This document shows positions 15,700-24,740 of a stretch of DNA of 64,000 nt, piece by piece. The DNA is taken from positions 17,097-81,096 of the forward strand of contig CAMJHQ010000016.1 of NCBI GenBank assembly GCA_946405625.1, given 5' to 3'. Source of the stretch: an uncultured Lachnospiraceae bacterium (GTDB lineage: Bacteria > Bacillota > Clostridia > Lachnospirales > Lachnospiraceae). Made by a program: the position numbers and the translations under genes. The notes under the pieces are model-generated. The model was given only the letters and a program-made list of their open reading frames with translations. It did no database searches and had not been told where the DNA came from. Numbering within the stretch: the stretch's first letter is position 1; each line of letters begins with the position of its first letter.

Positions 15700-17898
15700 A
15701 TGGACATTAAATGGCATAGCAAATCAAAACAATATCATTTGTATAACGATAAGATCAGTTATATCATGTGCATCACTCCTTTGGGTGATCTCGGAAATAT
15801 ATATTTCGGCAAACGCGTGCATGATAAAGCGGACATGTCTTATGTCGTGAATCGTTTTGGTCTTCCAAATGTGGCTTTGGATCCGGATACGGAATCCTAT
15901 TCTCAGGAGCTTAATCGCCAGGAATATCCTTGCTTTGGGGCAACGGATTTCGGTACTCAGGCTTATGAGATTGAGACAGACAACGGATCTAAGGTGAGCA
16001 GCTTCACTTATTTGAAACATCGCATATTTAAGGGAAAGAAGGAAATAAAAGGCCTTCCTGCAACTTATGCGAGCGATGATGAAGCCATGACACTTGAGGT
16101 TACTCTGGAAGACGACCTGACGAAGGTTACGATGATTTTATCTTATACAATCTTTGAAAAATATCCTGTAATTGCAAGACATGTAACATTTTCAAATAAA
16201 GGAACAGCACAGGTTAAACTGACTCGTGCACTCAGCATGTGCCTTGATCTGGCTGACCAGAAGTATGAATGGATGCAGTTTTCCGGAGCCTGGGCCAGAG
16301 AGAGAATACCTGTGGTAAAGGAACTTTCGGCCGGCAGTGTTTCGATTGAGAGTAAACGCGGAATATCCAGTGCAAATCAGAATCCTTTCGTGATTATCAA
16401 ACGGCCTGAAACAAATGATTTTTCCGGCGAAGCGATAGGTATGTCGCTTGTCTACAGCGGCAATTTCATAGCCAAAGGCGAGTGTGATACATTTGGTCGT
16501 CTGAGACTTCTTATGGGAATTCATCCTGACAGATTCACCTGGCCGCTCAAAAAGGGAGAGTCCTTTGATACTCCGGAGGTTGTGATCGCAAGAACCGATG
16601 AAGGCCTGAATGAACTGAGCCAGACTTATCACAAGCTATTCAACAATAATCTTGTAAGAGGCAAATGGAAGAATACACCAAGGCCGATCCTTCTCAACAA
16701 TTGGGAGGCGACTTTCATGGATTTCGATGAGGAAAGAATCCTGGAGATTGCCCAAAAAGCCAAAGAAGCAGGCGTTGAACTCTTTGTTCTGGATGACGGA
16801 TGGTTTGGCGAGAGAAATGATGATTTTGCGGGACTCGGAGACTGGGTAGAGAATCCGAAGAAGCTTCCCGATGGAATCAGAGGACTCGCCAGGAAGATAA
16901 ATGCACTCGGTATGAAGTTCGGTTTCTGGATAGAGCCGGAGATGGTCAATCCGGACAGTAATCTGTACAGAAGACATCCGGAATGGGCACTTAAGACACC
17001 GGGCAGAAAGTCGTCACTCGGAAGACATCAGATGGTTCTGGATTATTCCAGAAGAGAGGTTGTGGATTACATTTATAAAGCTCTTAAGAAGGTGATGACA
17101 AATGCATCCGTAAGCTATATCAAATGGGACATGAACAGATCCCTGACCGAGGTTTACAGTGCAAAGATTCCGCCGGAAGAGCAGGGCATGGTCTATCACA
17201 AATATATTATGGGAGTATACAGGCTGTATGAATGGCTGCGTGCGGATTTCCCTGATATTCTTTTTGAATCATGTTCGTCAGGCGGCAATCGTTTTGATGC
17301 CGGAATGTTATATTATGCGCCGCAGGCCTGGTGCTCGGATAATACGGACGCTATCGATCGCATAAGAATCCAATATGGCACAAGCTACGGTTATCCGATT
17401 TCATCGATCGGTGCTCATGTATCGGCTGTCCCGAATCAGCAGACAGGACGCAGTACATCGATTGAAACCAGAGCAAATGTAGCTTACTTCGGTACCTTCG
17501 GATATGAGCTGGATCTGAATCATATAAGCTCTGAGGAATTCGAAGTGGTGAAGAAGCAGATACTCTTTATGAAGAAATATCGTGAGCTGTTCCAGTTCGG
17601 TACATTTTACAGGCTCAGATCTCCTTTTGAGGAAGATCAGGCTGCTTGGATGGTAGTATCAGAGGACAGAAAGAAAGCAATCTTTGCTCTGTATTGTCTG
17701 AGATCAAATGTAAATCAGCTTCCGGGATTCCTGAAGCTCGCAGGTTTGCTGCCGGATGAGAAATATATTCTTAAGGGTGAAGAATACTACGGTGACGAAC
17801 TGATGAATATGGGTGTGACACTTGGAAGACTGAATCCGAACGGTATGACTATCGGTCAGGATTTCGTATCCTATGTGGAAGTTCTGGAAGTGAAATAA
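15700..17898 (+). CDS. GH36 alpha-galactosidase
   Basis: 732 residues, cytoplasmic (no signal peptide). It hydrolyses terminal alpha-1,6-galactose from melibiose, raffinose or galactomannan fragments. The nucleophile is Asp477 in YIKWDMNR and the acid/base is Asp547 in WCSDNTDA. These positions nearly coincide with Asp478 and Asp548 of the Geobacillus AgaA/AgaB enzymes, which supports the chosen start. The N-terminal beta-supersandwich, the LDDGWFGERNDD substrate loop (about residues 365-375) and the CSSGGNRFD motif are all present. The frame is open 41 codons further upstream, but AAAGG sits 9 bases before the ATG at 15700. First gene of the locus divergent from the AraC regulator. Confidence 0.95.
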   Translation: MDIKWHSKSKQYHLYNDKISYIMCITPLGDLGNIYFGKRVHDKADMSYVVNRFGLPNVALDPDTESYSQELNRQEYPCFGATDFGTQAYEIETDNGSKVSSFTYLKHRIFKGKKEIKGLPATYASDDEAMTLEVTLEDDLTKVTMILSYTIFEKYPVIARHVTFSNKGTAQVKLTRALSMCLDLADQKYEWMQFSGAWARERIPVVKELSAGSVSIESKRGISSANQNPFVIIKRPETNDFSGEAIGMSLVYSGNFIAKGECDTFGRLRLLMGIHPDRFTWPLKKGESFDTPEVVIARTDEGLNELSQTYHKLFNNNLVRGKWKNTPRPILLNNWEATFMDFDEERILEIAQKAKEAGVELFVLDDGWFGERNDDFAGLGDWVENPKKLPDGIRGLARKINALGMKFGFWIEPEMVNPDSNLYRRHPEWALKTPGRKSSLGRHQMVLDYSRREVVDYIYKALKKVMTNASVSYIKWDMNRSLTEVYSAKIPPEEQGMVYHKYIMGVYRLYEWLRADFPDILFESCSSGGNRFDAGMLYYAPQAWCSDNTDAIDRIRIQYGTSYGYPISSIGAHVSAVPNQQTGRSTSIETRANVAYFGTFGYELDLNHISSEEFEVVKKQILFMKKYRELFQFGTFYRLRSPFEEDQAAWMVVSEDRKKAIFALYCLRSNVNQLPGFLKLAGLLPDEKYILKGEEYYGDELMNMGVTLGRLNPNGMTIGQDFVSYVEVLEVK

Positions 17899-18048
17899 AT
17901 CACAAAATGACATGAATACCGCACCAAAATCCATACCAAAATGACATCAGCAAACTTACAATATGTATGTAGTTGAGATCATGATTGGTATAGGGTGAAA
18001 CGTGATTGATATATTTAACTATGTAATATTTTATGGGGAGAAAATCTT

Positions 18049-19413
18049 ATGAAGAGAAAGAAGATAACATCTTTACTTTTAGGTGCTGTAATGGCTATGA
18101 ATCTTGTAGCATGCGGCGGAGGTACAGCTGAGACGACTACTGCAGCTGCAACAGAAGAAACGGTTACCAAGACTGAAGCACAGTCTGAGACACCTACGAC
18201 AGAGGCAGATACAGAACCGGAGAATATCGGCAGCAGTGTTGAAGGACAGCTGTCCATTACAATCTGGGATGAAGGACAGAGACCCGGACTCCAGCAGATC
18301 GTGGATGAATGGAGTGCAGAGTCCGGTGTTCAGGCTACAATTCAGGTTGTTGACTGGAATGATTACTGGACACTCCTTGAAGCAGGGGCTACAGGTGGTG
18401 AGCTTCCTGACGTATTCTGGATGCATTCAAATGTAGCCCAGAAATATATGGAAAATGATCAGCTTCTTGACCTTACAGATCTGATCGCTTCAAGTGATAA
18501 GATTGATCTGGCAAATTATTATGAGGGTATCGTAAATCTCTATCAGTCAGACGGAAGACAGTATGCCGTACCTAAGGATATAGATACTATCGCACTTTGG
18601 TATAACAAGACAATCTTTGATGAGATGGGCGTTGCTTATCCTGATGAAACATGGACATGGGATGATTTCCGTGAAGCAGCAAAGAAGCTTACAAATGATG
18701 ATCATTGGGGCTTTGCTCTTGCACCTGGAAACAACCAGGAAGGTTACTACAATACTATCTATTCAATGGGTGGATATGTAATCAGTGATGATAAGAAGAA
18801 GTCGGGTATGGATGATCCGAATTCCATCAAGGCTGTACAGCTTTTTACAGATATGATAGCTGAAGGTTCATGCCCTGATCTTGCAACAGTTTCAGAGACT
18901 GCACCTAACGAACTTCTTTGTGCAGGTAAAACAGCAATGTCAATCAACGGTTCATGGATGCTTGCAGGTTATCGTGATAACGAATATGCTGCAGCGAACT
19001 GTGATGTAGCTGTTCTTCCATATACATCAACACCTGATGACAGAGTATCAATATATAACGGTCTTGGATGGGCTGCAGCAGCAAATACAAAGAATCCTGA
19101 AGCAGCATGGAGCCTTATAGAGTATCTTGGTTCTAAGGAAGCTCAGCTCAAGCAGGCAGAGCTTGGTGTTACAATGTCAGCTTACATCGGAACATCTGAT
19201 GCATGGGTTAAGAGCGTAGATTGCTTCGATCTTAACGGACATATGAAGATGCTTGATGCAAAGCTTGTATTCAGACCTTACTCAAGAGATACAACAATCT
19301 GGGAAGATATGATGATCGAGAAGCTTCAGGATGCATGGACAGGTGAAAGACCGGTTGATGAAGTATGCAAGGAAATTGCAGAAGAAATGAATGAAGCTCT
19401 TGCAGAAGAGTAA
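18049..19413 (+). CDS. sugar ABC transporter substrate-binding lipoprotein (CUT1, MsmE-like)
   Basis: 454 residues. The signal peptide has lipobox LVAC (Cys22), then an acidic Thr-rich linker (25-60) and a family 1 extracellular solute-binding domain. Typical stretches are LSITIWDEGQRPGLQQIVDEW, the GGELPDVFWMHSN hinge, YAVPKDIDTIALWYNKTIFDEMG and the GWAAAANTKNPEAAWSLIEYLGSKEAQ region. It would capture alpha-galactosides outside the cell for the two permeases that follow. GGGGAG precedes the ATG. Its last codons begin a 41-bp tandem array that ends at the ribosome binding site of the next gene. Confidence 0.92.
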   Translation: MKRKKITSLLLGAVMAMNLVACGGGTAETTTAAATEETVTKTEAQSETPTTEADTEPENIGSSVEGQLSITIWDEGQRPGLQQIVDEWSAESGVQATIQVVDWNDYWTLLEAGATGGELPDVFWMHSNVAQKYMENDQLLDLTDLIASSDKIDLANYYEGIVNLYQSDGRQYAVPKDIDTIALWYNKTIFDEMGVAYPDETWTWDDFREAAKKLTNDDHWGFALAPGNNQEGYYNTIYSMGGYVISDDKKKSGMDDPNSIKAVQLFTDMIAEGSCPDLATVSETAPNELLCAGKTAMSINGSWMLAGYRDNEYAAANCDVAVLPYTSTPDDRVSIYNGLGWAAAANTKNPEAAWSLIEYLGSKEAQLKQAELGVTMSAYIGTSDAWVKSVDCFDLNGHMKMLDAKLVFRPYSRDTTIWEDMMIEKLQDAWTGERPVDEVCKEIAEEMNEALAEE

Positions 19414-19559
19414 GACTAGATTTGATAAAGTATGGTGCTCTTACGTAAGAGTATGACGAGATTTGAAAATGAATGAAAATCTTACGTAAGAGCAAGACAA
19501 AGTATGAAAATGAATGAAGCTCTTGCAGAAGAGTAATAAACAGATTTGAAAAGGTATAG
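19396..19559 (+). repeat. 41-bp tandem repeat, four copies, each with a 14-bp hairpin
   Basis: Units start at 19396, 19437, 19478 and 19519. Each begins with a near-perfect palindrome such as CTCTTGCAGAAGAG or CTCTTACGTAAGAG. The first unit is the coding end of the binding-protein gene (its stop codon lies at 19411-19413) and the fourth is an almost exact copy of that end. The stem-loops sit between the binding protein and permease genes, where RNA hairpins often stabilise the upstream message. Confidence 0.93.
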
Positions 19560-19579
19560 TGTTATTAAAGGAGATTCCC

Positions 19580-20467
19580 GTGAAGAGAAAATTTTCACAT
19601 AGACAAAAAAGTGAAAACCTATGGGGGTGGTTATTTATCCTGCCAACGATGCTCGGTCTTATTATTCTGAACATTTATCCGATGATCCAGACAGTTATTC
19701 AGAGCTTTTATAAGACCGGAGATTTCGGTAAGGGTAACGTATTTGTCGGGCTTAAAAACTATCAGAAGGTTTTCGGCGATGGAGAGATATGGCAAGCTTT
19801 GTGGAATACGATCAAGTATGCCATTGTAGAGGTTCCGATATCAGTTGTGCTCGGTCTTTTCCTGGCAGTTCTGCTCAACAAGAAAATGAAGGGCCGCAGC
19901 GTTTTCAGAACTATTTTTTTCCTGCCTATGGTTGTTGCACCCGCAGCAATCGCAATGGTTTGGAAGTGGCTTTATAATTCCAACTTTGGTCTGATCAACA
20001 ACATTTTCCATATCAAAGTTAATTGGATATCCAGTCCGAATATTGCAATCTTTTCAATAGCAGTTATCGGTATATGGTCTGTAATCGGTTATAACATGGT
20101 GCTGTTCCTGGCAGGGCTTCAGAGTGTCCCGAGAGACTTCTATGAAGCTGCTGCTCTGGACGGCGCTACCGGATGGCAGCAGTTGACGAAGATAACCATT
20201 CCGCTGATATCACCTACAATATTCTTTGTTGTAGTTACAAGAGTGATCGGTGCAATGCAGGTATTTGATCTGATATATATGCTTATCGATCTTAACAACC
20301 CGGCATGGAAGAAGACAGAAACATTGGTATCACTGTTTTATAAATACTCCTTTGAACAGAGTAAGAAGGGTTACGGTGCAGTAGTAGTTGTGCTTCTGCT
20401 GGCTGTGATCATGGTTCTTACAGTTATTCAGTTGAACGGCCAGAAGAAATGGGTTCATTATGAGTAG
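19580..20467 (+). CDS. sugar ABC transporter permease (MsmF/UgpA-like)
   Basis: 295 residues with six transmembrane helices, of the binding-protein-dependent MalF type. The EAA loop is FYEAAALDGATGWQQLTKITIPLISPT (about 190-216), which contacts the ATPase. An in-frame GTG lies 7 codons upstream, but AAAGGAG (19567-19573) fits the GTG at 19580 with a 6-base spacer. Forms the channel with the next gene product. No ATPase gene is found in the locus, so a multi-purpose ATPase such as MsmK/MsmX encoded elsewhere is inferred. Confidence 0.93.
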   Translation: MKRKFSHRQKSENLWGWLFILPTMLGLIILNIYPMIQTVIQSFYKTGDFGKGNVFVGLKNYQKVFGDGEIWQALWNTIKYAIVEVPISVVLGLFLAVLLNKKMKGRSVFRTIFFLPMVVAPAAIAMVWKWLYNSNFGLINNIFHIKVNWISSPNIAIFSIAVIGIWSVIGYNMVLFLAGLQSVPRDFYEAAALDGATGWQQLTKITIPLISPTIFFVVVTRVIGAMQVFDLIYMLIDLNNPAWKKTETLVSLFYKYSFEQSKKGYGAVVVVLLLAVIMVLTVIQLNGQKKWVHYE

Positions 20468-20480
20468 AGGGAGATGACTT

Positions 20481-21311
20481 ATGCAATCTAAAAAGAAGAC
20501 TGACAAATTTATAACATATGTTGTCCTTATCATGATGTCTATTCCGATGATAGTACCATTTCTATGGATGTTTCTGACTGCGTTTAAAACTGTAGCTGAA
20601 ACAATGCAGGTTGATCCTTTTGTGCTTATTCCAAAAGAATGGCAGTTTAAAAATTTCGGAAATGTAGTTCAGGCGATGGATTTCGTACTTCTGTACGCAA
20701 ACACACTTGCAATGATAGCTATTCGTGTAGTACTTGCTATTGTTACATCATCAATCAGCGGATATGCTCTTGCGAGACTGAATTTTAAAGGTAAAAATCT
20801 GATGTTCGGTCTGGTGTTGCTTCAGATGATGATACCTGTACAGATATTTATCATTCCGCAGTACGTTATGGTCAGCAAGCTTCATTGGACAAATTCCATT
20901 ATGGGTCTGGTATTTCCGGGTCTGGTTTCGGCATTCGGAACATTCCTGTTCAGACAGGCATTTATGCAGCTGCCTCACGATCTAGAGGAAGCCGCAAGAC
21001 TTGACGGATGTAATATCCCGAAAACATTTTTCTACATCATGGCGCCTCTTACGAAGTCAACAATGGTGGCTTTGGGAATCTTTACAGCAGTATTTGCTTA
21101 TAAAGATCTGATGTGGCCTATGATCGTATGTCCTGATAATAAGGCAACTACACTGGCAAGTGCACTTGCAAAAATGAACGGCCAGTATTCACAAAAATAT
21201 CCCGAATTGATGATGGCGGCCCTCATTTCCTGTGTTCCGATGATCATCCTATATGTGATTTTCCAAAAGCAGTTTATTGAGGGTATTGCCACATCGGGAA
21301 GCAAACAATAG
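20481..21311 (+). CDS. sugar ABC transporter permease (MsmG/UgpE-like)
   Basis: 276 residues, six transmembrane helices, MalG type. The EAA motif is LPHDLEEAARLDGCNIPKTFFYIMAPLTKS (about 157-186). The N-terminus MQSKKKTDKFITYVVLIMMSIPMIVPFLWM is characteristic. It starts 13 bases after the partner permease stop, with GAGGGAG before the ATG. With the preceding gene it makes the membrane part of the alpha-galactoside importer. Confidence 0.93.
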   Translation: MQSKKKTDKFITYVVLIMMSIPMIVPFLWMFLTAFKTVAETMQVDPFVLIPKEWQFKNFGNVVQAMDFVLLYANTLAMIAIRVVLAIVTSSISGYALARLNFKGKNLMFGLVLLQMMIPVQIFIIPQYVMVSKLHWTNSIMGLVFPGLVSAFGTFLFRQAFMQLPHDLEEAARLDGCNIPKTFFYIMAPLTKSTMVALGIFTAVFAYKDLMWPMIVCPDNKATTLASALAKMNGQYSQKYPELMMAALISCVPMIILYVIFQKQFIEGIATSGSKQ

Positions 21312-21370
21312 AGTATTTACCACAGGGATCCTTTGGCGGATTATACCAGAGGGTCCCTATAGTGCATTTT

Positions 21371-21590
21371 TTAGAGAGGTCTGTCTCTATGTGGATTGGT
21401 GCCGGATGCCATTATAATTTATATTTTTTGATAGATTTGTATCTATGGAAATTGATGCCTAAGGGCATTATAGTTTTTACAGATAGGTCAGTATCTATCG
21501 AAATTGATGCATAAGGGCATTATAGTTTTTACAGAGAGGTCTGTATCTATGGAGATTAATGCCTGAGGGCATTATAGTACATTTTACAGA
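21371..21590. repeat. 52-bp tandem repeat, four copies, each with a hairpin
   Basis: The hairpin core (AATGCC-TGA-GGGCATT type) lies at about 21398, 21454, 21506 and 21558, so the period is 56 then 52 and 52. The rest of the unit (TTTTACAGAGAGGTCTGTATCTATGG) is also conserved. The array fills the 300 bases between the permease and the second alpha-galactosidase. The hairpins could attenuate transcription or stabilise mRNA. Confidence 0.88.
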
Positions 21591-21612
21591 GAGGTATTTG
21601 TGAGGAGAAAGT

Positions 21613-23709
21613 ATGGAAAAGAAGATAAGTAAGGAAGAAAGGCTGATTAGAATACCGATTTCGGATATGGAGGCTGTATATATTATTTCACCCAATGGGC
21701 AGGTTTCGTTTTCGCTGATTCCGTCAGGTGAAGAGAATGTATATTTTGATCTAAAAGGAGCCGATCCGCTTGTGCAGATATCCGTAACCGGAGATGCTAC
21801 ATCAATAGGGTTTGCCGCAGGAGAGACAAGACATAACAGCGCCCTTACTATGTCAATGATTTATGAAGATCAGAGAGTAGAGGAAAATGAGGATGGCAAG
21901 TTCATTACGACAACAGTGCAAAGCCCGGACGGTATAACTGCCGAACATATAGTTGTTTCTCACGCGGGATGCAGAGGGGTCAGAATTTTTACAAAGGTAA
22001 TTAATTCTTCCGACGACGATATAATGATTGAATCAGTTTCATCCGTAAATATATCCGGCATTACACCATATACGGAGGACGAAGGAAGAGGCAGGCTGTT
22101 CCTGCATCGTTTCAGAAGCAGGTGGAGTGAGGAAGGCCGTCATGAAATTAGGTCTATCGAAGATTTGCTTCTTGAACCATCATGGGCGAATTTTGGAGTA
22201 AGATGTGAAAAGTTTGGAAATGTAGGTTCTATGCCTGTAAGAGGATTCTTCCCATTTGCGGCTTTAGAGGATAGAGAAGAAGGTATATTCTGGGCCGTAA
22301 CCGCTGCCTGTTCTTCATCATGGCAGATAGAGGCAGTCAGGATAAATCGTGGTCTCAGTCTGAGTGCCGGACTTGCAGATTATGAATTCGGACATTGGAG
22401 AAAGAATCTTAAAAGTGGTGATACATTTACTACGCCGGAATGTTATGTGACTGCTCTGAAAGGTGACTTTACTGAAGCGTGCGACAGACTTCTTGATGTT
22501 CAGAAATATAAGCTTCTTGAGCATCAGAGGGTTTCGGCTCTTCCTGCAATCTTCAATGAATATTGCACGACCTGGGGTGAACCGGGAGAAGAAGTGATAA
22601 GAAGACTGCTTTCGGTAATTAATGGTAAGGACTTTGAATATTTTGTTATAGATGCCGGATGGTATGCCGATTCTGTAAAGGGATGGCAGGACAATATGGG
22701 TGAATGGAATGTGGCTGAGGACCTGTTCCCGAACGGAATCAAGAAGGCAGTCGATATGATACGGGAAGCCGGAATGAAGGCCGGTATATGGTTTGAGCTT
22801 GAAGTTGTAGGAAAAGACTCCGATAAAGTTGATGATACGGCGCATCTTCTTACAAGAGACGGAAAAGTGATCATATCAGGTACCAGAAGATTCTGGGATA
22901 TGAGAAGCGAGTGGGTTGATAATTATCTGACCGAAAAGGTCATTGATTTCTTAAGGGATAACGGTTTTTCATATATAAAGATTGATTATAATGATACTAT
23001 CGGTATCGGATGCGACGGAGCAGAGAGCGTCGGTGAAGGCCTCAGATCCTGCATTGAAGCGACTAAAGCTTTTTATCGTAAGATAAGAGACAGCGTACCG
23101 GGTATTGCAATTGAGGTATGTTCTTCCGGCGGTCACAGACTGGAGCCCGGATTTATGGAGCTTGCGGATTATCTGTCTTTTTCAGATGCTCATGAGGAAA
23201 AGGAGATTCCGGTTATTGCTGCAGATCTTCAAAACCTTGTTTTGGCACAGAAGAGTCAGATCTGGGCAGTCCTAAGAAAAGAGGATGAACCTAAACGGAT
23301 AGCGTACTCCGTATGTGCTGCTATGTATGGAGTTTTATGCATTTCCGGTGATGTATTTGATCTGAGCATAGATCAGTGGGAACTCGCCAGAAGAGGAATT
23401 GATTTCTATAAAAAAGCATCACCGGTGATTGTAAGCGGTGTCACCGAACGATTCGGACCGTTTCAGAATTCAAACAGGAATCTGCAGGGCTATCAGGCAG
23501 GTGTTCGCCGTACTAAAGACGGGAAGATGCTTGTCATTATCCATTCTTTTAATCATGAAGGAAGGCAGGAGATATCCATACCTATCGGAGATACAGCGGA
23601 AATCAAAGATATTTACGAACAAGGAGATCATTCTATAAGTATTGAAGCTGGATTTCTTAAACTTACTTTCGAAGAAAGCTTTGATGCCGCAGCTGTTTTA
23701 CTCGGATAG
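21613..23709 (+). CDS. second GH36-type alpha-galactosidase
   Basis: 698 residues, cytoplasmic. It belongs to GH36 but is clearly different from the first enzyme. The nucleophile is Asp458 in SYIKIDYND (instead of KWDMNR) and the probable acid/base is Asp525 in LSFSDAHE. The WY/DAGWYADS loop and EVCSSGGHRLEPGF are also present. Lack of the AgaA-type tetramer motifs suggests a different subgroup, with a different linkage or chain-length preference. AGGAG stands 7 bases before the ATG. Likely the last gene of the alpha-galactoside operon. Confidence 0.88.
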   Translation: MEKKISKEERLIRIPISDMEAVYIISPNGQVSFSLIPSGEENVYFDLKGADPLVQISVTGDATSIGFAAGETRHNSALTMSMIYEDQRVEENEDGKFITTTVQSPDGITAEHIVVSHAGCRGVRIFTKVINSSDDDIMIESVSSVNISGITPYTEDEGRGRLFLHRFRSRWSEEGRHEIRSIEDLLLEPSWANFGVRCEKFGNVGSMPVRGFFPFAALEDREEGIFWAVTAACSSSWQIEAVRINRGLSLSAGLADYEFGHWRKNLKSGDTFTTPECYVTALKGDFTEACDRLLDVQKYKLLEHQRVSALPAIFNEYCTTWGEPGEEVIRRLLSVINGKDFEYFVIDAGWYADSVKGWQDNMGEWNVAEDLFPNGIKKAVDMIREAGMKAGIWFELEVVGKDSDKVDDTAHLLTRDGKVIISGTRRFWDMRSEWVDNYLTEKVIDFLRDNGFSYIKIDYNDTIGIGCDGAESVGEGLRSCIEATKAFYRKIRDSVPGIAIEVCSSGGHRLEPGFMELADYLSFSDAHEEKEIPVIAADLQNLVLAQKSQIWAVLRKEDEPKRIAYSVCAAMYGVLCISGDVFDLSIDQWELARRGIDFYKKASPVIVSGVTERFGPFQNSNRNLQGYQAGVRRTKDGKMLVIIHSFNHEGRQEISIPIGDTAEIKDIYEQGDHSISIEAGFLKLTFEESFDAAAVLLG

Positions 23710-23752
23710 AAAGATATAATGCATATTAGTTATTCTTGAATAGTTAGATGAA

Positions 23753-24103
23753 ATGCTTGCTAAGATTGATGCGGCAACACCATGTCGTTATAATGCTCCT
23801 GCAGTAATTGTTGTTGCATTTGATAAGAATAATGTTTTCACTTATCCGGGTGAAAAGAGAGATTCAGGTGTTGAGGATGCTACAATAGTTGCAACACAGA
23901 TGATACTGGCGGCATTTAATGAAGGAGTGGATAGCTGTTGGCTGAACTATTTTGATCCTGATAAACTTGCATCAGAACTTGGACTCCCTGAAAATGAGGA
24001 AATCCTGATGGTTATGGATATAGGATATGCTGCAGAAGGAGCCGGCCCGCTTGAGAATCATTTCAAGAGAAAGGATCTTTCAGAGACGGTTACATATATT
24101 TAG
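23753..24103 (+). pseudogene. 5'-truncated nitroreductase-family gene
   Basis: 116 residues that match only the C-terminal two thirds of a nitroreductase. NAPAVIVVAFD, then GVEDATIVATQMILAAFNEGVDSCWLNYFDPDKLASELGLPENEEILMVMDIGY is the FMN-binding and dimer half. The N-terminal 50-60 residues with the RRSxR FMN-phosphate motif are missing, and only 43 bases separate it from the previous stop codon, so they are not upstream in another frame. There is no ribosome binding site before the first ATG. Probably a decaying remnant. Confidence 0.75.
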
Positions 24104-24106
24104 GAC

Positions 24107-24495
24107 ACTTATATAAGACAGTTAGCAAAACCTATCTATTCCTATTCGTCAGGATATACTAACAAAAAAATATAATTTTCAATTTTGTTAGTAAATCTCA
24201 TTTCGCGGTCACTTATATGCAGTTGAAAATACTAACAAAAAAGGATTATTTTCAATTTTGTTAGTAAATATCAGCCAGCGACCATTTACATGCAGCTGAA
24301 AATACTAACAAAAAAGGATAATTCTCAATTTTGTTAGTAAATATCAGCCAGCGACCGTTTACATGCAGCTGAAAATACTAACAAAAAATGATAATTTTCA
24401 ATTGTATTAGTAAATCTCAGCAAGCGGCCACTTATATGCAGCTGAAAATACTAACAAAAAAGGATACTTCTGATTTTTGTTAGTAAATCTCAGCC
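24107..24495. repeat. 73-bp tandem repeat array 2, five copies, same architecture as array 1
   Basis: 37-bp elements start at 24157, 24230, 24303, 24376 and 24449, an exact 73-bp period. They begin TACTAACAA and end TTGTTAGTA. The conserved 36 bases between elements differ completely from those of array 1. A partial unit (CACTTATAT...CAGTT) already starts at 24107, four bases after the nitroreductase stop codon. The fourth copy has a mutated right arm. Confidence 0.95.
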
Positions 24496-24548
24496 AGCGG
24501 CCACTTGCATTCGGCCTCATACATTCCACTGGAAATCAGAATACATTA

Positions 24549-24586
24549 CAGGCTGTATGTCATAAGTGATATACAGCCTGTTTTTG
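24549..24586 (+). terminator. Rho-independent terminator
   Basis: CAGGCTGTAT (24549-24558) pairs with ATACAGCCTG (24571-24580) and is followed by six T's. It closes the region containing array 2. Confidence 0.9.
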
Positions 24587-24660
24587 CAGTTTTGAAATAT
24601 ATAATGGACATAATATGTTTCACTGTATAGAATTAATATCACAGTCCAAGAATAAAAAGA

Positions 24661-24740
24661 GTATTCAACATAAAAAGAATATTCAACATAAAAAGAGTAT
24701 TCAACATAAAAAGAGTTTACAATATAAAAGGAGTTTTCAA
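24661..24740 (+). repeat. 18-bp tandem repeat, 4.7 copies, that supplies a ribosome binding site
   Basis: Units GTATTCAACATAAAAAGA start at 24661, 24679, 24697, 24715 and 24733. In the fourth copy the A-rich part has become AAAAGGAG (24726-24733), the ribosome binding site of the following gene. The frame is open through the array but is not thought to be translated. Confidence 0.93.

Noticed and set aside
24157..24485. Integron attC sites, because of palindromic elements in an array
   Set aside because: The arms TACTAAC and GTTAGTA do not fit the RYYYAAC and GTTRRRY core sites, and there is no integrase or gene cassette.
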